From assembly GCA_025175895.1 (NCBI GenBank), contig CM046004.1, positions 49,527,359 through 49,591,358 of the forward strand: 64,000 nt of DNA, in the 5' to 3' direction. The notes under the pieces are model-generated. The model was not told the DNA's origin. It ran no database searches and worked only from the letters and a program-made list of their open reading frames with translations. Origin of the DNA: Wurfbainia villosa. Its lineage: Eukaryota; Streptophyta; Magnoliopsida; Zingiberales; Zingiberaceae. The translations under genes and the position numbers were made by a program. This document shows, piece by piece, positions 1-9,901 of the stretch (its first letter is position 1; each line of letters starts with the position of its first letter).

Positions 1-179
1 ATAGGCCAACAATTGGTCCAAAGTTGCATCGTCACTAGGACGGGCGGGAAGAGGCGCTTCGAGGACATACACAAGCTTTTCACCTTGAGAACAATTCTTA
101 AGTTTCTAAGCCAGTCCAAGAAGTTCGGCCCAGTCAATTTATTTGAATCCAAAATGGAACGCAAATTCAAACACATCAT
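1..179 (-). pseudogene. Element A gag, N-terminal fragment
   Basis: Reads on the minus strand from an ATG at 179 (a second ATG follows directly). The product begins MMCLNLRSILDSNKLTG and continues with an NFLDW..LRNLRIVL block, the conserved N-terminal gag signature of one copia lineage. The same block opens the gag of element E at 31266. After RIVL the frame shifts by about one base, and the expected continuation (LVYVLEAPLP) is in another frame, so this copy is broken. The rest of gag is left of the window. Gag would form the cytoplasmic virus-like particle. Confidence 0.75.
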
Positions 180-333
180 GATCAATATATTAACTTAGAA
201 ATACAAAACGAGCATATATGAGAAAGATGATTTTAAAATGCATCAATATACATTTATTAATCCCATTCATTTTTCGAATTTCAAAAACCCCAAAATCACT
301 TCGGGAGATCGTAGGTCCATCTCCGAATGGGCT

Positions 334-798
334 GATATCCATCATAGTTATGAACAACCTTGGAGAGAGTCCAACAAGCCATTCATAACTACGACGGTAG
401 ATATCATCTATACCGATTGCATATCCCGTATATGCAACTATCACAATGTGCTATCAACTAATTGAATGTTCACACATACATCGGGTTGTTAACACATTAA
501 CAAGTATGCATCATATGCATAGCACTTCACCTCCCTTTACATCGACCTTGGAGAGAGTCCAACAAACCGATGCGTGTTAAAGCCAACCCATTAATCAGAC
601 ATAGTTTTAATATGGTTAGAGCGCATTCAACCAATTAGCCCAGCTTGGAGAGAGTCCAACAACCAAAGCTAACGATTGACCTCTGACTCTTACCATATTA
701 GTATTAAACTATTCCATGGTTTGAACATATTCAGGTTCGAGCCGGGCTTGGAGAGAGTCCAACAACCCAAACAAGAAACAGAACTCTGGTTCTAACCA
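334..798 (-). other. Four-hairpin array with invariant apex in the A leader
   Basis: The core CTTGGAGAGAGTCCAACAA occurs four times on the plus strand: 359-377, 547-565, 644-662 and 747-765. It folds as TTGGA-GAGAG-TCCAA. Flanking arms differ between copies but are complementary within each. Copy 1: 345-354 with 382-391 (10 bp), plus 334-339 with 400-405. Copy 2: 540-544 with 568-572, plus 489-495 with 574-580. Copy 3: 635-639 with 668-672, plus 608-616 with 692-700. Copy 4: 744-746 with 766-768, 735-738 with 781-784, and 717-721 with 794-798. The transcript strand is minus. Confidence 0.65.
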
Positions 799-1010
799 TA
801 TTAATGGAAGGTGTAGGCTTTAATATTGATTTAGGGTTTTTATGTCTCATCCTCTTTGCATGCAAATAACTATTATCTACATGGCATGGCATACATGGCA
901 TACATCTACATGTCACGACACGCATGGCATAATGTTATGCATCTAATGCAATTACATGACATACAATTATGTCATGTATATATTTCCTTATATGTCATAA
1001 CTATTTATGG

Positions 1011-1255
1011 AAATAAAATATGTTTAAGATTTGATTCTCCAAATCAAATCATAATTAAATTAGGAAACAAATTTCCAAATCTAATCACATATTTTATTCA
1101 TGGAATTATTTGATTAAGGAAAATCTATTTAGAAACCAATTCCTAAATCATTGAAACTACTTAGAAATAAAATATTTTAAGATTTGATTTCAAATCAAAT
1201 CATGATTAAATTAGGAAACAAATTTCCAGAATCTAATCAAATATTTTATTTATGG
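1011..1255. repeat. AT-rich direct repeat pair, each half palindromic
   Basis: Copies at 1011-1102 and 1165-1255 are about 90 percent alike. Each starts AAATAAAATAT and ends ATATTTTATT, so each is also an imperfect inverted repeat. They lie in the A leader. Confidence 0.6.
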
Positions 1256-1257
1256 AA

Positions 1258-1402
1258 AATATCAATTTCCATAAATACTTCCAACTTTCCAAAAGTGGAA
1301 GATTTCCATAAATACTTCTAGACTTTCCAAAATTGAAAAATTTCCATAAATACTTCTAAATTTCCAAAATTTAGAAAATTTCCAGAAATACATTATGACT
1401 AT
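1258..1402. repeat. Short tandem repeat in the A leader
   Basis: Three to four degenerate units of about 40 bp built from TTTCCATAAATACTTC and CTTTCCAAAA blocks, ending about 40 bp from the primer-binding site. Confidence 0.55.
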
Positions 1403-1441
1403 CGCAAAACCAAGTTTACGATTATGTCGAAACACAACCTG

Positions 1442-1454
1442 GGCTCTGATACCA
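1442..1454 (-). promoter_or_regulatory. Primer-binding site of element A
   Basis: On the minus strand this reads TGGTATCAGAGCC, complementary to the 3' end of initiator Met tRNA, one base from the LTR end (CCCAACA). It primes minus-strand DNA synthesis and fixes the element's orientation. Confidence 0.85.
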
Positions 1455-2004
1455 CTGTTGGGTTTCCGGCACCGCGGCGTGTGTGTGTTCGATCATGTTT
1501 CGTAAACATGAGCACAGCGGAAGCAATTAAAAATAATAAATACTCCTATTTATTACAACACACACAACACACGCATGCTATTACAACAAGTGTAGACATA
1601 ACCGTAAATTAAAATTGCAATAAAAGGAAATTAAACTACGTTATACCTTTCGTATGACGTGTAGCGGGAACGGCATCAACCGGAATGATCCTCGTAAGAA
1701 TCGTCTCTATCCGTATCCACGCCGAGCTCCTCGGGATGACTTCGCTAAGTCACGAGCTTCGTCTTCGTACGGGTTACTAGCCTCGTGTTGAAGACGACGT
1801 GATCGAGAAATGATCACGATCCGAATCTCAATTCGGATCCAAAACGAGTTCTCAAAACTCGCTTCTCCGGAGAGGTATTCGTCAACCGTTTGACGAATCC
1901 TTCGTCCTCCACCTCAGAGGATTACCGGAGATCAAATCCCCGGTATGTTAGCCGCTGTCGGAGCACTAACCGTCATCCAAACGACGCTCCGACGAGAGGA
2001 GAAG

Positions 2005-2030
2005 AAGCTGTCCAGAAAACTGGACAGCTT
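2005..2030 (-). other. Perfect 11-bp stem-loop in the A LTR
   Basis: AAGCTGTCCAG (2005-2015) and CTGGACAGCTT (2020-2030) flank a 4-nt loop. It lies about 255 bp downstream of the TATA box in transcript direction, so in R or U5. It is retained without change in LTR L (63516-63541). Confidence 0.6.
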
Positions 2031-2284
2031 GGTGGAGGAGTAGGCGCCGGCCAAAACAAGGAGAGAAAAGGCTCACCTTGATGCCGAACCTATAGGAGAT
2101 CACCGGAGGGTCGCCGGAGGTTCACCGGCTGGAGCTTGGACGCCGGCAAGGGTCTTGGACGGTGGCACAAGGCTGGGCGGCGGCTGCTCTTGGGTTGGCG
2201 CCGAAAAACTCCTCCAAGGAGTGGGCGGCAACTCTAAGAGGCTAGGGTTTTGGATGATTAGGGTTTAACAATCCCTTAAGCCCA

Positions 2285-2292
2285 CTTTTATA
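2285..2292 (-). promoter_or_regulatory. TATA box of the A LTR
   Basis: TATAAAAG on the minus strand, also present in LTR L at 63789-63796. It implies U3 at about 3684-2293 and a long R-U5. Confidence 0.5.
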
Positions 2293-3684
2293 GAGAACTA
2301 ATTCTCTTAATGGTTAATGGATCATATCCATAAAGCCCATTAACCCGCTCCATTAAGATAAGTTAAAATAAACCAAACCATGATGGTTTATTTTAAGTTA
2401 AAACGAACCGAACCAACTTTTTGGTTCATTCGTTTAAAATAAACCAAACCCTTTGGTTTATTCTTATCCATTGGATTAGAACCAAACCATTTTGGTCCAT
2501 CCATTATGTCTTCATAAGACACTGCCCATCCACACTTCCATTGCGACTGAAACAATTTCATTCTCGCTTTATGTTTAGTCCAACCAAACATAGTTTCTCT
2601 CGGTCTGAGAATCTCATTCTCAAGCTCGTTTTAAATCCTTTGGATTACACTCGTTGTGCGTGTGACCAAATAGGTTCTCGGTTTATGTTGGCCGTCTATA
2701 ATTAACCATTAATTATAGAACGATCATGAGTGGCACCTAGTAGTACATCATGATCCCCAATTAACCGAAAAGATCAACGGTTGATCCAGAACTATTTCTG
2801 AAACCCTTCAGTAGCTCGAATGAATCGTGCCCCATTCCCTTCACTCATCTTATACCCACTTGGTTCAGGACATAGTCTATAGTGTCAGTCCCCACTAGGC
2901 TGACTACGTGACACATAGCCCATGTATCATTTCCTCATCCTACAGATTCTAGTTACTCCACATGTATCGAAGAGTACCTTACTCTAAACATGTATTGCTT
3001 TGGCCAAAGACTTTAGTAACAATCCGACGAGAGGCCATGGGTATACATCTCCTCGCAAGGAGTGGTGAATCATTTATAGGCTATTCAAACACCTTCGATC
3101 ACTTCGACTTATACCCAATCATCCCGGGTCCACATCTCCTTAGAGATGTTTGCTTAAGATGTCAAAGCATAAGTCTCCATGATCAAGATGACTTGAATAC
3201 CGTAAATCAAAGGAACATCACACTTAAGCCACAGTAAGAACTTCATTGACATATCTATATATGCAGAGAACCATATGAAGTCTTACGGCTGGTCACTCCA
3301 ATGAACTAGTTACCATAACTAGCATCCACGATTAACTCCGGACATCACAATGTCTCCAGCCAGTGAGAATCAGCTGCTTGGATACACCAAGGAGTATACC
3401 TTGTGCTAGTCTCGACAGAATTGATGGTGTCCAAATCCATCAATTCATCGACTAGGGATAATTCCGATACATCACAATTACACATGTAGAGATACTCACT
3501 AGTTGTGATCCAATCACAAATTCTCTCATGCTGTGAATCGAATCGTGGACATTCAGTAAATGAGTTTAAGATCCAATCAAATACATTAAACATGTATACT
3601 CAAATAGTGAATCTTCATTTATCATATAAATGGTTCATACATAAGGCGATTGCCTTAGGACATCTCTCATATATATTACTAACA

Positions 3685-4042
3685 TGTACTTCCCCATCGG
3701 AAGGCACATAACCCGAGATAATTACCTTAGTACCAAGTAATGGTGAACACTTAGATGCAAATTGGAGTATCCTCCCCATCGGAGTCACTGCTTTTATTTG
3801 TAGGGTCAAAGAGGAACCAACTATTAATTTTATTTGTCAAAAAGTTAAGTTGACAAGATAGTAAAATTAATGGGTAAAACCTCCTCTTACAAATGTAGAA
3901 TTCGTATATGTCCACACTATCGTGGCATACAATATTCTTGGTGCTTTGAGGTGTTGGTAGATTTAAAAAATTTATTGTTTCAGGAATCAATAATTTTTTG
4001 AAATCTAATGTTTTGATCTATGTGATTCTTAGGTTTTTCAAA
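3685..4042 (+). other. Element B leader, 3' part
   Basis: Matches the leader of C (11156-11520, opposite strand). It contains two small hairpins with apex CCATC: 3689-3693 with 3699-3703, and 3772-3775 with 3781-3784. The left part of the leader was separated by element A. Confidence 0.7.
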
Positions 4043-5260
4043 ATGACTTTCAACCTGCTTGCTATGATACTGAAAGAAAATAAACTTACTGGACCCAATT
4101 ATGTTGATTGGAAGAAGAATCTTGATATTGTCTTGACTGCTGAAGAGTACAAATATGTACTCCTCGAAGAGTGCCCTCCTAAGCCTGTGGATGATTCTAG
4201 GGAAAAGGAGAAGGAGAGTTATAAGAAGTGGATCAAAGTTGATGAGATGGCACGATGTTACATTTTGACTTTTATGTCAAATGTACTGCAACATCAGCAT
4301 CAAGCCATGCCCACTGCTTATGATATTATGCTCAATCTCAAAGAGCTTTTCAGACACCAGAATCGGGCTGCTAGGAAGGAAGCCATGAGGAACTTGATGA
4401 CAGCTACCATGATCGAGGGAACACCCGTGAGGGATCATGTTCTCAAGATGATGGCTCATTTGAATGAGTTGGAAGTCCTCGGAGCTGAGATCGATGGGGA
4501 AACCCAGGTCGATATCATTCTCCAGTCTCTACCTAGGAGTTTTTAGCTATTTCGCCTGAACTACAACATGAATAAAAGGTTGTATTCGTTGGCGGAGCTT
4601 CTGACAGAACTCCAGGCGGCAGAGGGGCTATTTCGTCAGAGTGCTTAGGCGCAGGCCATGGTTGCCCATAAGGTTTCTACTTTTAAGCCGAAAGGCAAGA
4701 AGAAGAAGAAATAAGCTGGGGCAAAGGTGGCGGGAGGATCTCAGGGAGGAGTGAAGATGCCGAAAGGCAAGTGCTTCACTTGCAAGCAGACTGAACACTG
4801 GAAGAAGGACTGCCCCAACCAGATGTAGAACAAAGGTATATCTTTTGGTCTAGTTGTTGAAACATGTTTAGCGGTGTTATCTACCAGCACCTGGTGTCTA
4901 GATACGGGAGCCACTGATCATGTCTGTAATATATTACAGGGGTTCCAGAAAACTAGACAACTGGCTGAAGGGGAGATTACCGTCTACTTGGCTGATGCTA
5001 CGAAGGTAACGACTATTACAGTGGGAGATGTTTATTTGTCTTTTGAGAGAAATAAAGTTTTGGTTCTGAAGAATTGCGTTTATGTATCTTTATTTAGAAA
5101 TAATTTGATTTCAATTTCTAAATTGTTTATGGATGGATATTCTATTTATTTTAATGACAAAGTTGTTATAAAAAGGAACATGGAGATTATCTGTTCTGGT
5201 GCATTGATAGGAAATTTATATACACTCGAACCAAAATCACCCACGATGCAAATAGAAGTA
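4043..5260 (+). pseudogene. Element B gag and protease, decayed
   Basis: Starts MTFNLLAMILKENKLTG at 4043; the in-frame ATG at 3998 is upstream of the family start. Gag reads about 170 codons to a TAG at 4544. It then continues in the same frame with further stops near 4648, 4711 and 4826. A zinc knuckle of CX2CX4HX4C form (CFTCKQTEHWKKDC) follows a basic KGKKKKK stretch. The aspartic protease has the copia motif WCLDTGATDHVC (frame from 4874). The frame runs into a GAG-pre-integrase region and is cut at 5261 by the insertion of C. The stops at 4648 and 4711 fit loss of Gln codons. Confidence 0.85.
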
Positions 5261-5265
5261 AATAA

Positions 5266-7201
5266 TGATGGGTTTTGCTTAGCGAGTCCGTGAGGGGAAG
5301 CTTCGCTTCCAACTTCAACTCGGTAGCTTGTTCAAGGCGATCCCATCGATGTCCCCGGATTAAAAAAATTTAATCCTAGACATAAGGGATTGCCCAACCA
5401 ACCAAGCCATCGTCGTGCTATTCGTTTAGAGAGGTCACTTGTACAAACTAGTTATTCAAGTGACCATCCTCTATTTTGCGAGTAGCCGCGGAATAGACGA
5501 TGTCTGGATCGCCTATTTTTGTGTTTATGCTCGAGATCCAAGTATTATTTAGCCATTTAATGATTTATAACATGCTTATATTTGAAAAACAAAAACAAGC
5601 AACAAACAAAAGAAGAAAATAGAATAGGAATACCTCTCGATCTTTTAATGTGTGACCTTCCTCCTTTTGGACATCGTGTGGGAGACGATCCACCAAAAGT
5701 CGAAGCTCCTAGATCGCAAATCTTCCTTCCTTGCTAATCCAAAGCAAGAGGAAGAATAGAAACAAGGTTTTTCTCCTCACTAGAAACAACCAACAAGGAA
5801 CCAAAGCTTTCCTTGCCGCCGGCCAACTAGATGAAGGAGAAGATGGTGGAAAACAACCAAGACACCAAGGGAAACCCTATATCTTCTTTCCACCACCTAA
5901 GGAGAGGGAGAAAGGAGCTTTTGGGCACCGACCAAGAGCTGGGAAGGGCCTGGAAACCTGCTGGATGTTGGCCACAAGACAAGGAAGAAGAAAGGAAACC
6001 TTGCCTTATTTGGTGCCGCCCTAGCCTCCAAACCCTAACCCTAATCCTATTCCTATCTCAACTAGGATTCCCTTCTCTTGCCGGCCAAGCCTTGCTCTCT
6101 TCAGTGTGTGTTCACGCCAACCCCTTTGACACCCTTTTATAGACTTAGGGATAAGTCATGAATTAATCTCCTCCATTGGTTCAAGAGATTTAATCTCAAC
6201 CGTCGGATCTAGAGATTTAATCTCAACCGTCAGATCTTAGAGATTTAATCTCTACCATTGGATCTTAGACTTTTGTTTCTATCCATTGGATCTAAGCATC
6301 ATGAGGTGTTAATAGGCTATACATTAGGGACCATGAGAAGGAGTTGGGTCTTGGCTACCCATGGATCAAGCCCACATAAAGTCCGATCCACTAATGATGA
6401 TCCAATCCACTAAAGGTTCATCATTGATCAACGACACCAACCCCCATATGATAATATGGGCTCCATATATTATTTGTACATTTTCTCCCCGTGTTTAAGA
6501 TCTCGAATGTCCATCAATTAATTAATTTACTGATCATTAATTAATCAACATCTAACACCTTGAGTACTACCACTCAACCTTTTCATCATGCCGTACCAAG
6601 TCCACCTACAGGGTTTACATGATAAACCTTATGAGCTCCTCAAAGGGACATCATCATCCTAATATATAGGACACGGTTTCCTCCTATAATCAATGGTACA
6701 CCATATAAATAATATCATCTCCCAACTTACCGAGCCTATCGAATTAATCTATAAATCTCGCCCATTGGTAAATCAAAGAGATGAGTACTAAGTATATGTG
6801 CCCGTTATTATATCGGGATTAAGAGCATGGACTAAATAATATCTGAGGTCCGATTCGATTATGTAGTCAGCAATAAATCGAGTCACCTCTAAGTCAGTCC
6901 TGCTCAATACACACAAAATGCACTAGTGTGATTCTATGGTCAAGACAAACCTATACCAAATCACACTACAACCATTCCGATGGTTTGTCCAAAGACATCT
7001 CGGTTGTGAGCCTTTGCTTATACTTTTCAAGGAGGCGATAACATGGTCTCCTGTGTGACACCACACACCATGTTATATACAATGTAAAGTAATAGACAAT
7101 ATTGCATAACCATAAAAATATGCAAACAATGATCATGTGATTCTTATTCCAAAATAATAATGTTCATACAAAAGATATACTTTTCAGTATACATCCCTAC
7201 A
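5266..7201 (-). repeat. Element C 3' LTR
   Basis: 1936 bp, plus-strand ends TGATGGGTTTTGC and ATACATCCCTACA. It has TATAAAAGG on the minus strand at 6133-6141 and about three units of the 27-bp U3 repeat at 6183-6268. Confidence 0.9.
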
Positions 7202-7212
7202 ATCTCCCACTT
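7202..7212 (-). promoter_or_regulatory. Polypurine tract of element C
   Basis: AGTGGGAGAT on the minus strand directly beside the 3' LTR start; it primes plus-strand DNA synthesis. The same tract sits beside the 3' LTRs of I (41234) and E (19035). Confidence 0.8.
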
Positions 7213-7279
7213 ATACTAAAAGACTATGCTGTTCTCAAAGTGTCATACATCTGATCCCCATTCCCTCCACATTCCTATA

Positions 7280-8746
7280 CTAAGCTCTCACCGGAAGGGC
7301 CTTAGTGAAAGGATCTACCAGGTTATCATCCGATGCAATCTTTTCCACAGCAACTTCTCCTCTCTTTACGATTTCTCGTATCAGGTGGTACTTGCGCTCT
7401 ATGTGTTTACTAGCTTTATGGGCTCGTAGTTCCATCGAGTTTGCAACTGCACCACTATTATCACAATAAATTGTGACAGATCTGGGCAAACCAGGAATCA
7501 CATCCAAGTCCATCAGGAAGTTCCTGAGCCATATAGCTTCTTTGGCTGCCTCAGAGGCCGCCACATAGTCAGCATCCATGGTGGAGTCCGCCACGCACTT
7601 CTGCTTGACACTCCTCCATACAATGGCTCCACCTCCCAAAGTAAACACAAAACTTGAGGTAGACTTATTGTTATCCCTATAAGATTGGAAGTCGAAATTT
7701 GTGTAACCCACAGGGAGTAATTGGTCTGCCCGGTAAACCAACATATAATCCCTAGTCCATCTCAGGTACTTCAATATATGCTTTACCGCAGTCCAATGTC
7801 CCTGTCCTGGATTACTCTGATATCTGCTGACCATGCCCATGAAAAAGCAGATATCTGGTCTCGTACAGAGCATCACATACATGAGGCTTCCTACTGCCGA
7901 AGCATAAGGAACCGCCTTCATCTCCTCAATCTCCTCAGATGATCTAGGACACATCTCCTTAGATAAAGGAACTCCGTGCCTGAAAGGTAGAAAACCCTTC
8001 TTGGAGTTCTGCATGCTAAAACGCTCCATAATCGTGTCTATGTAAGAAGCTTGGGATAAGCACAACATCCTTTTCCTGTGATCCCTTATAACCTTAATCC
8101 CAAGGATGTGTTCCACCTCTCCCAAGTCCTTCATATCAAGCTGTTTGGACAAACATACCCTTACGTCTGATAACACCTTGATATTGTTGCTAATCAATAA
8201 AATGTCATCTACGTATAGTACAAGAAATACCACTACGTTTCCGTCACATCTCTTGTATACACAAGACTCATCCAGACTTTGAATAAATCCATAAGACTGG
8301 ATCACCTCATCAAACCGGATGTTCCAAGACCTCGAAGCTTGTTTAAATCCATAAATGGACCGATTAAGCTTACATACAAGATGCTCTTTGCCCTTAGAAA
8401 TGAATCCCTCTGGTTGCTTCATGTAGATGTTTTCCTCAAGACTTCCATTAAGGAAAGATGTCTTGACATCCATCTGCCACACCTCATAATTCATATGAGC
8501 TGCTATGCATAAGAGAATCCGGATAGACTTAAGCATGGCTATCGGCGAAAAGGTCTCCTCATAATCGATACCCTCTTTCTGAGTGTACCCCTTCGCAACA
8601 AGCCTTGCTTTGAAGGTCTCAACCTTCCCATCTATCCCTCTCTTTCTCTTGTAGATCCACTTGCATCCAATGGTTTTTACACCATCTGGTGGTTGTACTA
8701 GATCCCAGACCTGATTTGAATCCATAGATTCAATCTCAGCATTCAT
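7280..8746 (-). CDS. Element C reverse transcriptase-RNase H, open frame
   Basis: 488 uninterrupted codons. The RT core runs from WDLVQPPDGVKTIGCKW through DVKTSFLNG to the catalytic LYVDDILL block near residue 180. The RNase H-like part follows, with ADSTMDADYVAASEA and YCDNSGAVAN, ending ADDNLVDPFTKAL-like (here SDDNLVDPFTKALPV). It stops about 13 codons earlier than in B because of a TAG after PVRA. The natural protein is a fragment of one gag-pol polyprotein, so the first Met is only where the open frame begins; upstream the same frame contains stops (8747-9229). Its product would copy element RNA into DNA inside the particle. It is likely not expressed as a working polyprotein because gag and integrase are broken. 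Confidence 0.85.
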   Translation of the reverse strand: MNAEIESMDSNQVWDLVQPPDGVKTIGCKWIYKRKRGIDGKVETFKARLVAKGYTQKEGIDYEETFSPIAMLKSIRILLCIAAHMNYEVWQMDVKTSFLNGSLEENIYMKQPEGFISKGKEHLVCKLNRSIYGFKQASRSWNIRFDEVIQSYGFIQSLDESCVYKRCDGNVVVFLVLYVDDILLISNNIKVLSDVRVCLSKQLDMKDLGEVEHILGIKVIRDHRKRMLCLSQASYIDTIMERFSMQNSKKGFLPFRHGVPLSKEMCPRSSEEIEEMKAVPYASAVGSLMYVMLCTRPDICFFMGMVSRYQSNPGQGHWTAVKHILKYLRWTRDYMLVYRADQLLPVGYTNFDFQSYRDNNKSTSSFVFTLGGGAIVWRSVKQKCVADSTMDADYVAASEAAKEAIWLRNFLMDLDVIPGLPRSVTIYCDNSGAVANSMELRAHKASKHIERKYHLIREIVKRGEVAVEKIASDDNLVDPFTKALPVRA

Positions 8747-9229
8747 TGCACTTTGCCAAGATATTGCATCTTTTTCTTGGATTGCCTCGTCATATGTCTA
8801 GGGATCAGGATCATGTTCACCAGGGACCAAATCAGAAGATTCTTCCAAGAACATGAATCTCTCAGGCTATCTCACAACCCTCCCACTACGATGAGGTATC
8901 ACCTGTGTATCCTCTGTGACACGCGGTGCAGTGACATGTGGTATATCCTCTTGTACTGATGGTACTAAAGAAGTGACTTCCCCTTTTAACTCCTCCAGAA
9001 CAATTTTACTCTAGGGCTTGTGACTCATCATATAGTCTTCCTCTAGAAATTTGGCATTCGTGCTAACGATCTCCCTCTGATCTCTAGGACTATAAAACAA
9101 TCCACCCTTCGTTCCCCTGGGATTGCCAACGAACAAGCATACTTCTGTATGAGGTTCCAACTAATCAGCATCCGCCTTCAGCACATGTGCAGGACTCCCC
9201 TATATCCGAATATGTCTTAGACTAGGCTT
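8747..9229 (-). pseudogene. Element C integrase C-terminal region with stops
   Basis: Same frame as the flanking ORFs. It reads KPSLRHIRI, GSPAHVLKADAD, GGLFYSPRDQ and RSGRVVR blocks, broken by about five stops. By comparison with I and J these replace Arg (CGA to TGA), Trp (TGG to TAG) and Gln (CAG to TAG) codons. This is the linker between the integrase core and RT. Confidence 0.75.
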
Positions 9230-9901
9230 TCACCTAGTCCACAACTCTGTGGGAGTAGAAGGCACTGATATGGATGGAACCAAGTTCAGAATGTACACTG
9301 CCGTATCTAGAGCATATCCCCAGAATGAATCTGGCAAGTCAGAATAACTCATCATCGATCTAACCATCTCCATAAGAGTCCTATTCCTTCGCTCTGCTAC
9401 ACCGTTCTGCTGGGGTGTGCCAGGTGCAGTCAATTGGGATTGAATCCTAGCCTCTAATAAGTAGTTCCTAAACTCTCCAAAGAGGTACTCTCCACCACGA
9501 TCAGATCGTAGTGTTTTGATACTTTTACCTTGACATTTCTCCACATCAGCCTTGAATTCTTTGAACTCTTCAAAGCATTTAGACTTGCGGCGCATCAGGT
9601 AAATGTATCCATATCTTGAGTAATCATCTATAAAAGAGACGAAATACTCAAAACCACCTCTAGCCTGGATAGACATAGGACCACACAAATCTGAATGAAC
9701 CAATTCTAACAAATCTTTGGCTCTATACCCCTTGGCCTTAAAAGGCCTCTTGGTCATCTTACCCTCCAAGCAAGATTCACAGGTTGAGAGATCCTCCACC
9801 GCTAATGAACCCAAAGGTCCATCAGCTATCAACCTTTGAATTCTGCTTAGGTTAATGTGACCAAGCCTAAGATGCCAAAGATATGTTTGGTTCATCTTCA
9901 A
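9230..9901 (-). pseudogene. Element C integrase core
   Basis: 223 open codons. A GAG-pre-integrase zinc-binding segment (WHLRLGHINLSRIQ ... CESCLEGKM) is followed by the rve core. Visible catalytic residues are Asp in ELVHSDLCGP, Asp in TLRSDRGGEY, and Glu in NGVAERRNRT, about 35 residues on, forming the D,D-35-E triad. The open frame ends at a TGA where Arg is expected after ELWT. The domain looks intact, but the polyprotein is not. Confidence 0.8.

Larger units (their letters stand above)
180..1441 (-). other. Element A untranslated leader
   Basis: About 1.26 kb between the primer-binding site and the gag ATG, with no credible ORF. It holds four hairpins with an identical 19-nt core (334-798), two AT-rich direct repeats (1011-1255) and short A/T-rich tandem repeats (1258-1402). 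In LTR elements this stretch is the packaged 5' untranslated RNA, where dimerisation, packaging and translation signals lie. Function here is inference. Confidence 0.7.
1..3684 (-). mobile_element. Element A: Ty1/copia retrotransposon, 5' part only
   Basis: Minus-strand copia element entering from the left edge. In transcript order it has a 5' LTR (3684 down to 1456), a primer-binding site (1454-1442), a long leader (1441-180) and the start of gag (179-1). Pol and the 3' LTR lie outside the window. It sits in the leader of element B: directly right of 3684 the sequence matches the family-1 leader. The expected target duplication would be TGTAC (3685-3689), but the partner is outside the window. 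The same LTR recurs at 62967. Confidence 0.85.
1456..3684 (-). repeat. Element A 5' LTR
   Basis: 2229 bp, bounded on the plus strand by TGTTGGGTTTCC and ATTACTAACA, giving minus-strand ends TG...CA. The primer-binding site abuts its left end. The first 1030 bp are closely matched by 62967-64000, which confirms the boundary. Many small ORFs inside are not conserved genes. Confidence 0.85.

Noticed and set aside
5731..6142. Frames of about 100 codons repeated at 12630-13042 and 52567-53010
   Set aside because: They lie in R-U5 of family-1 LTRs, shift frame between copies, and have no recognisable domain. Repetition follows the LTR, not protein selection.
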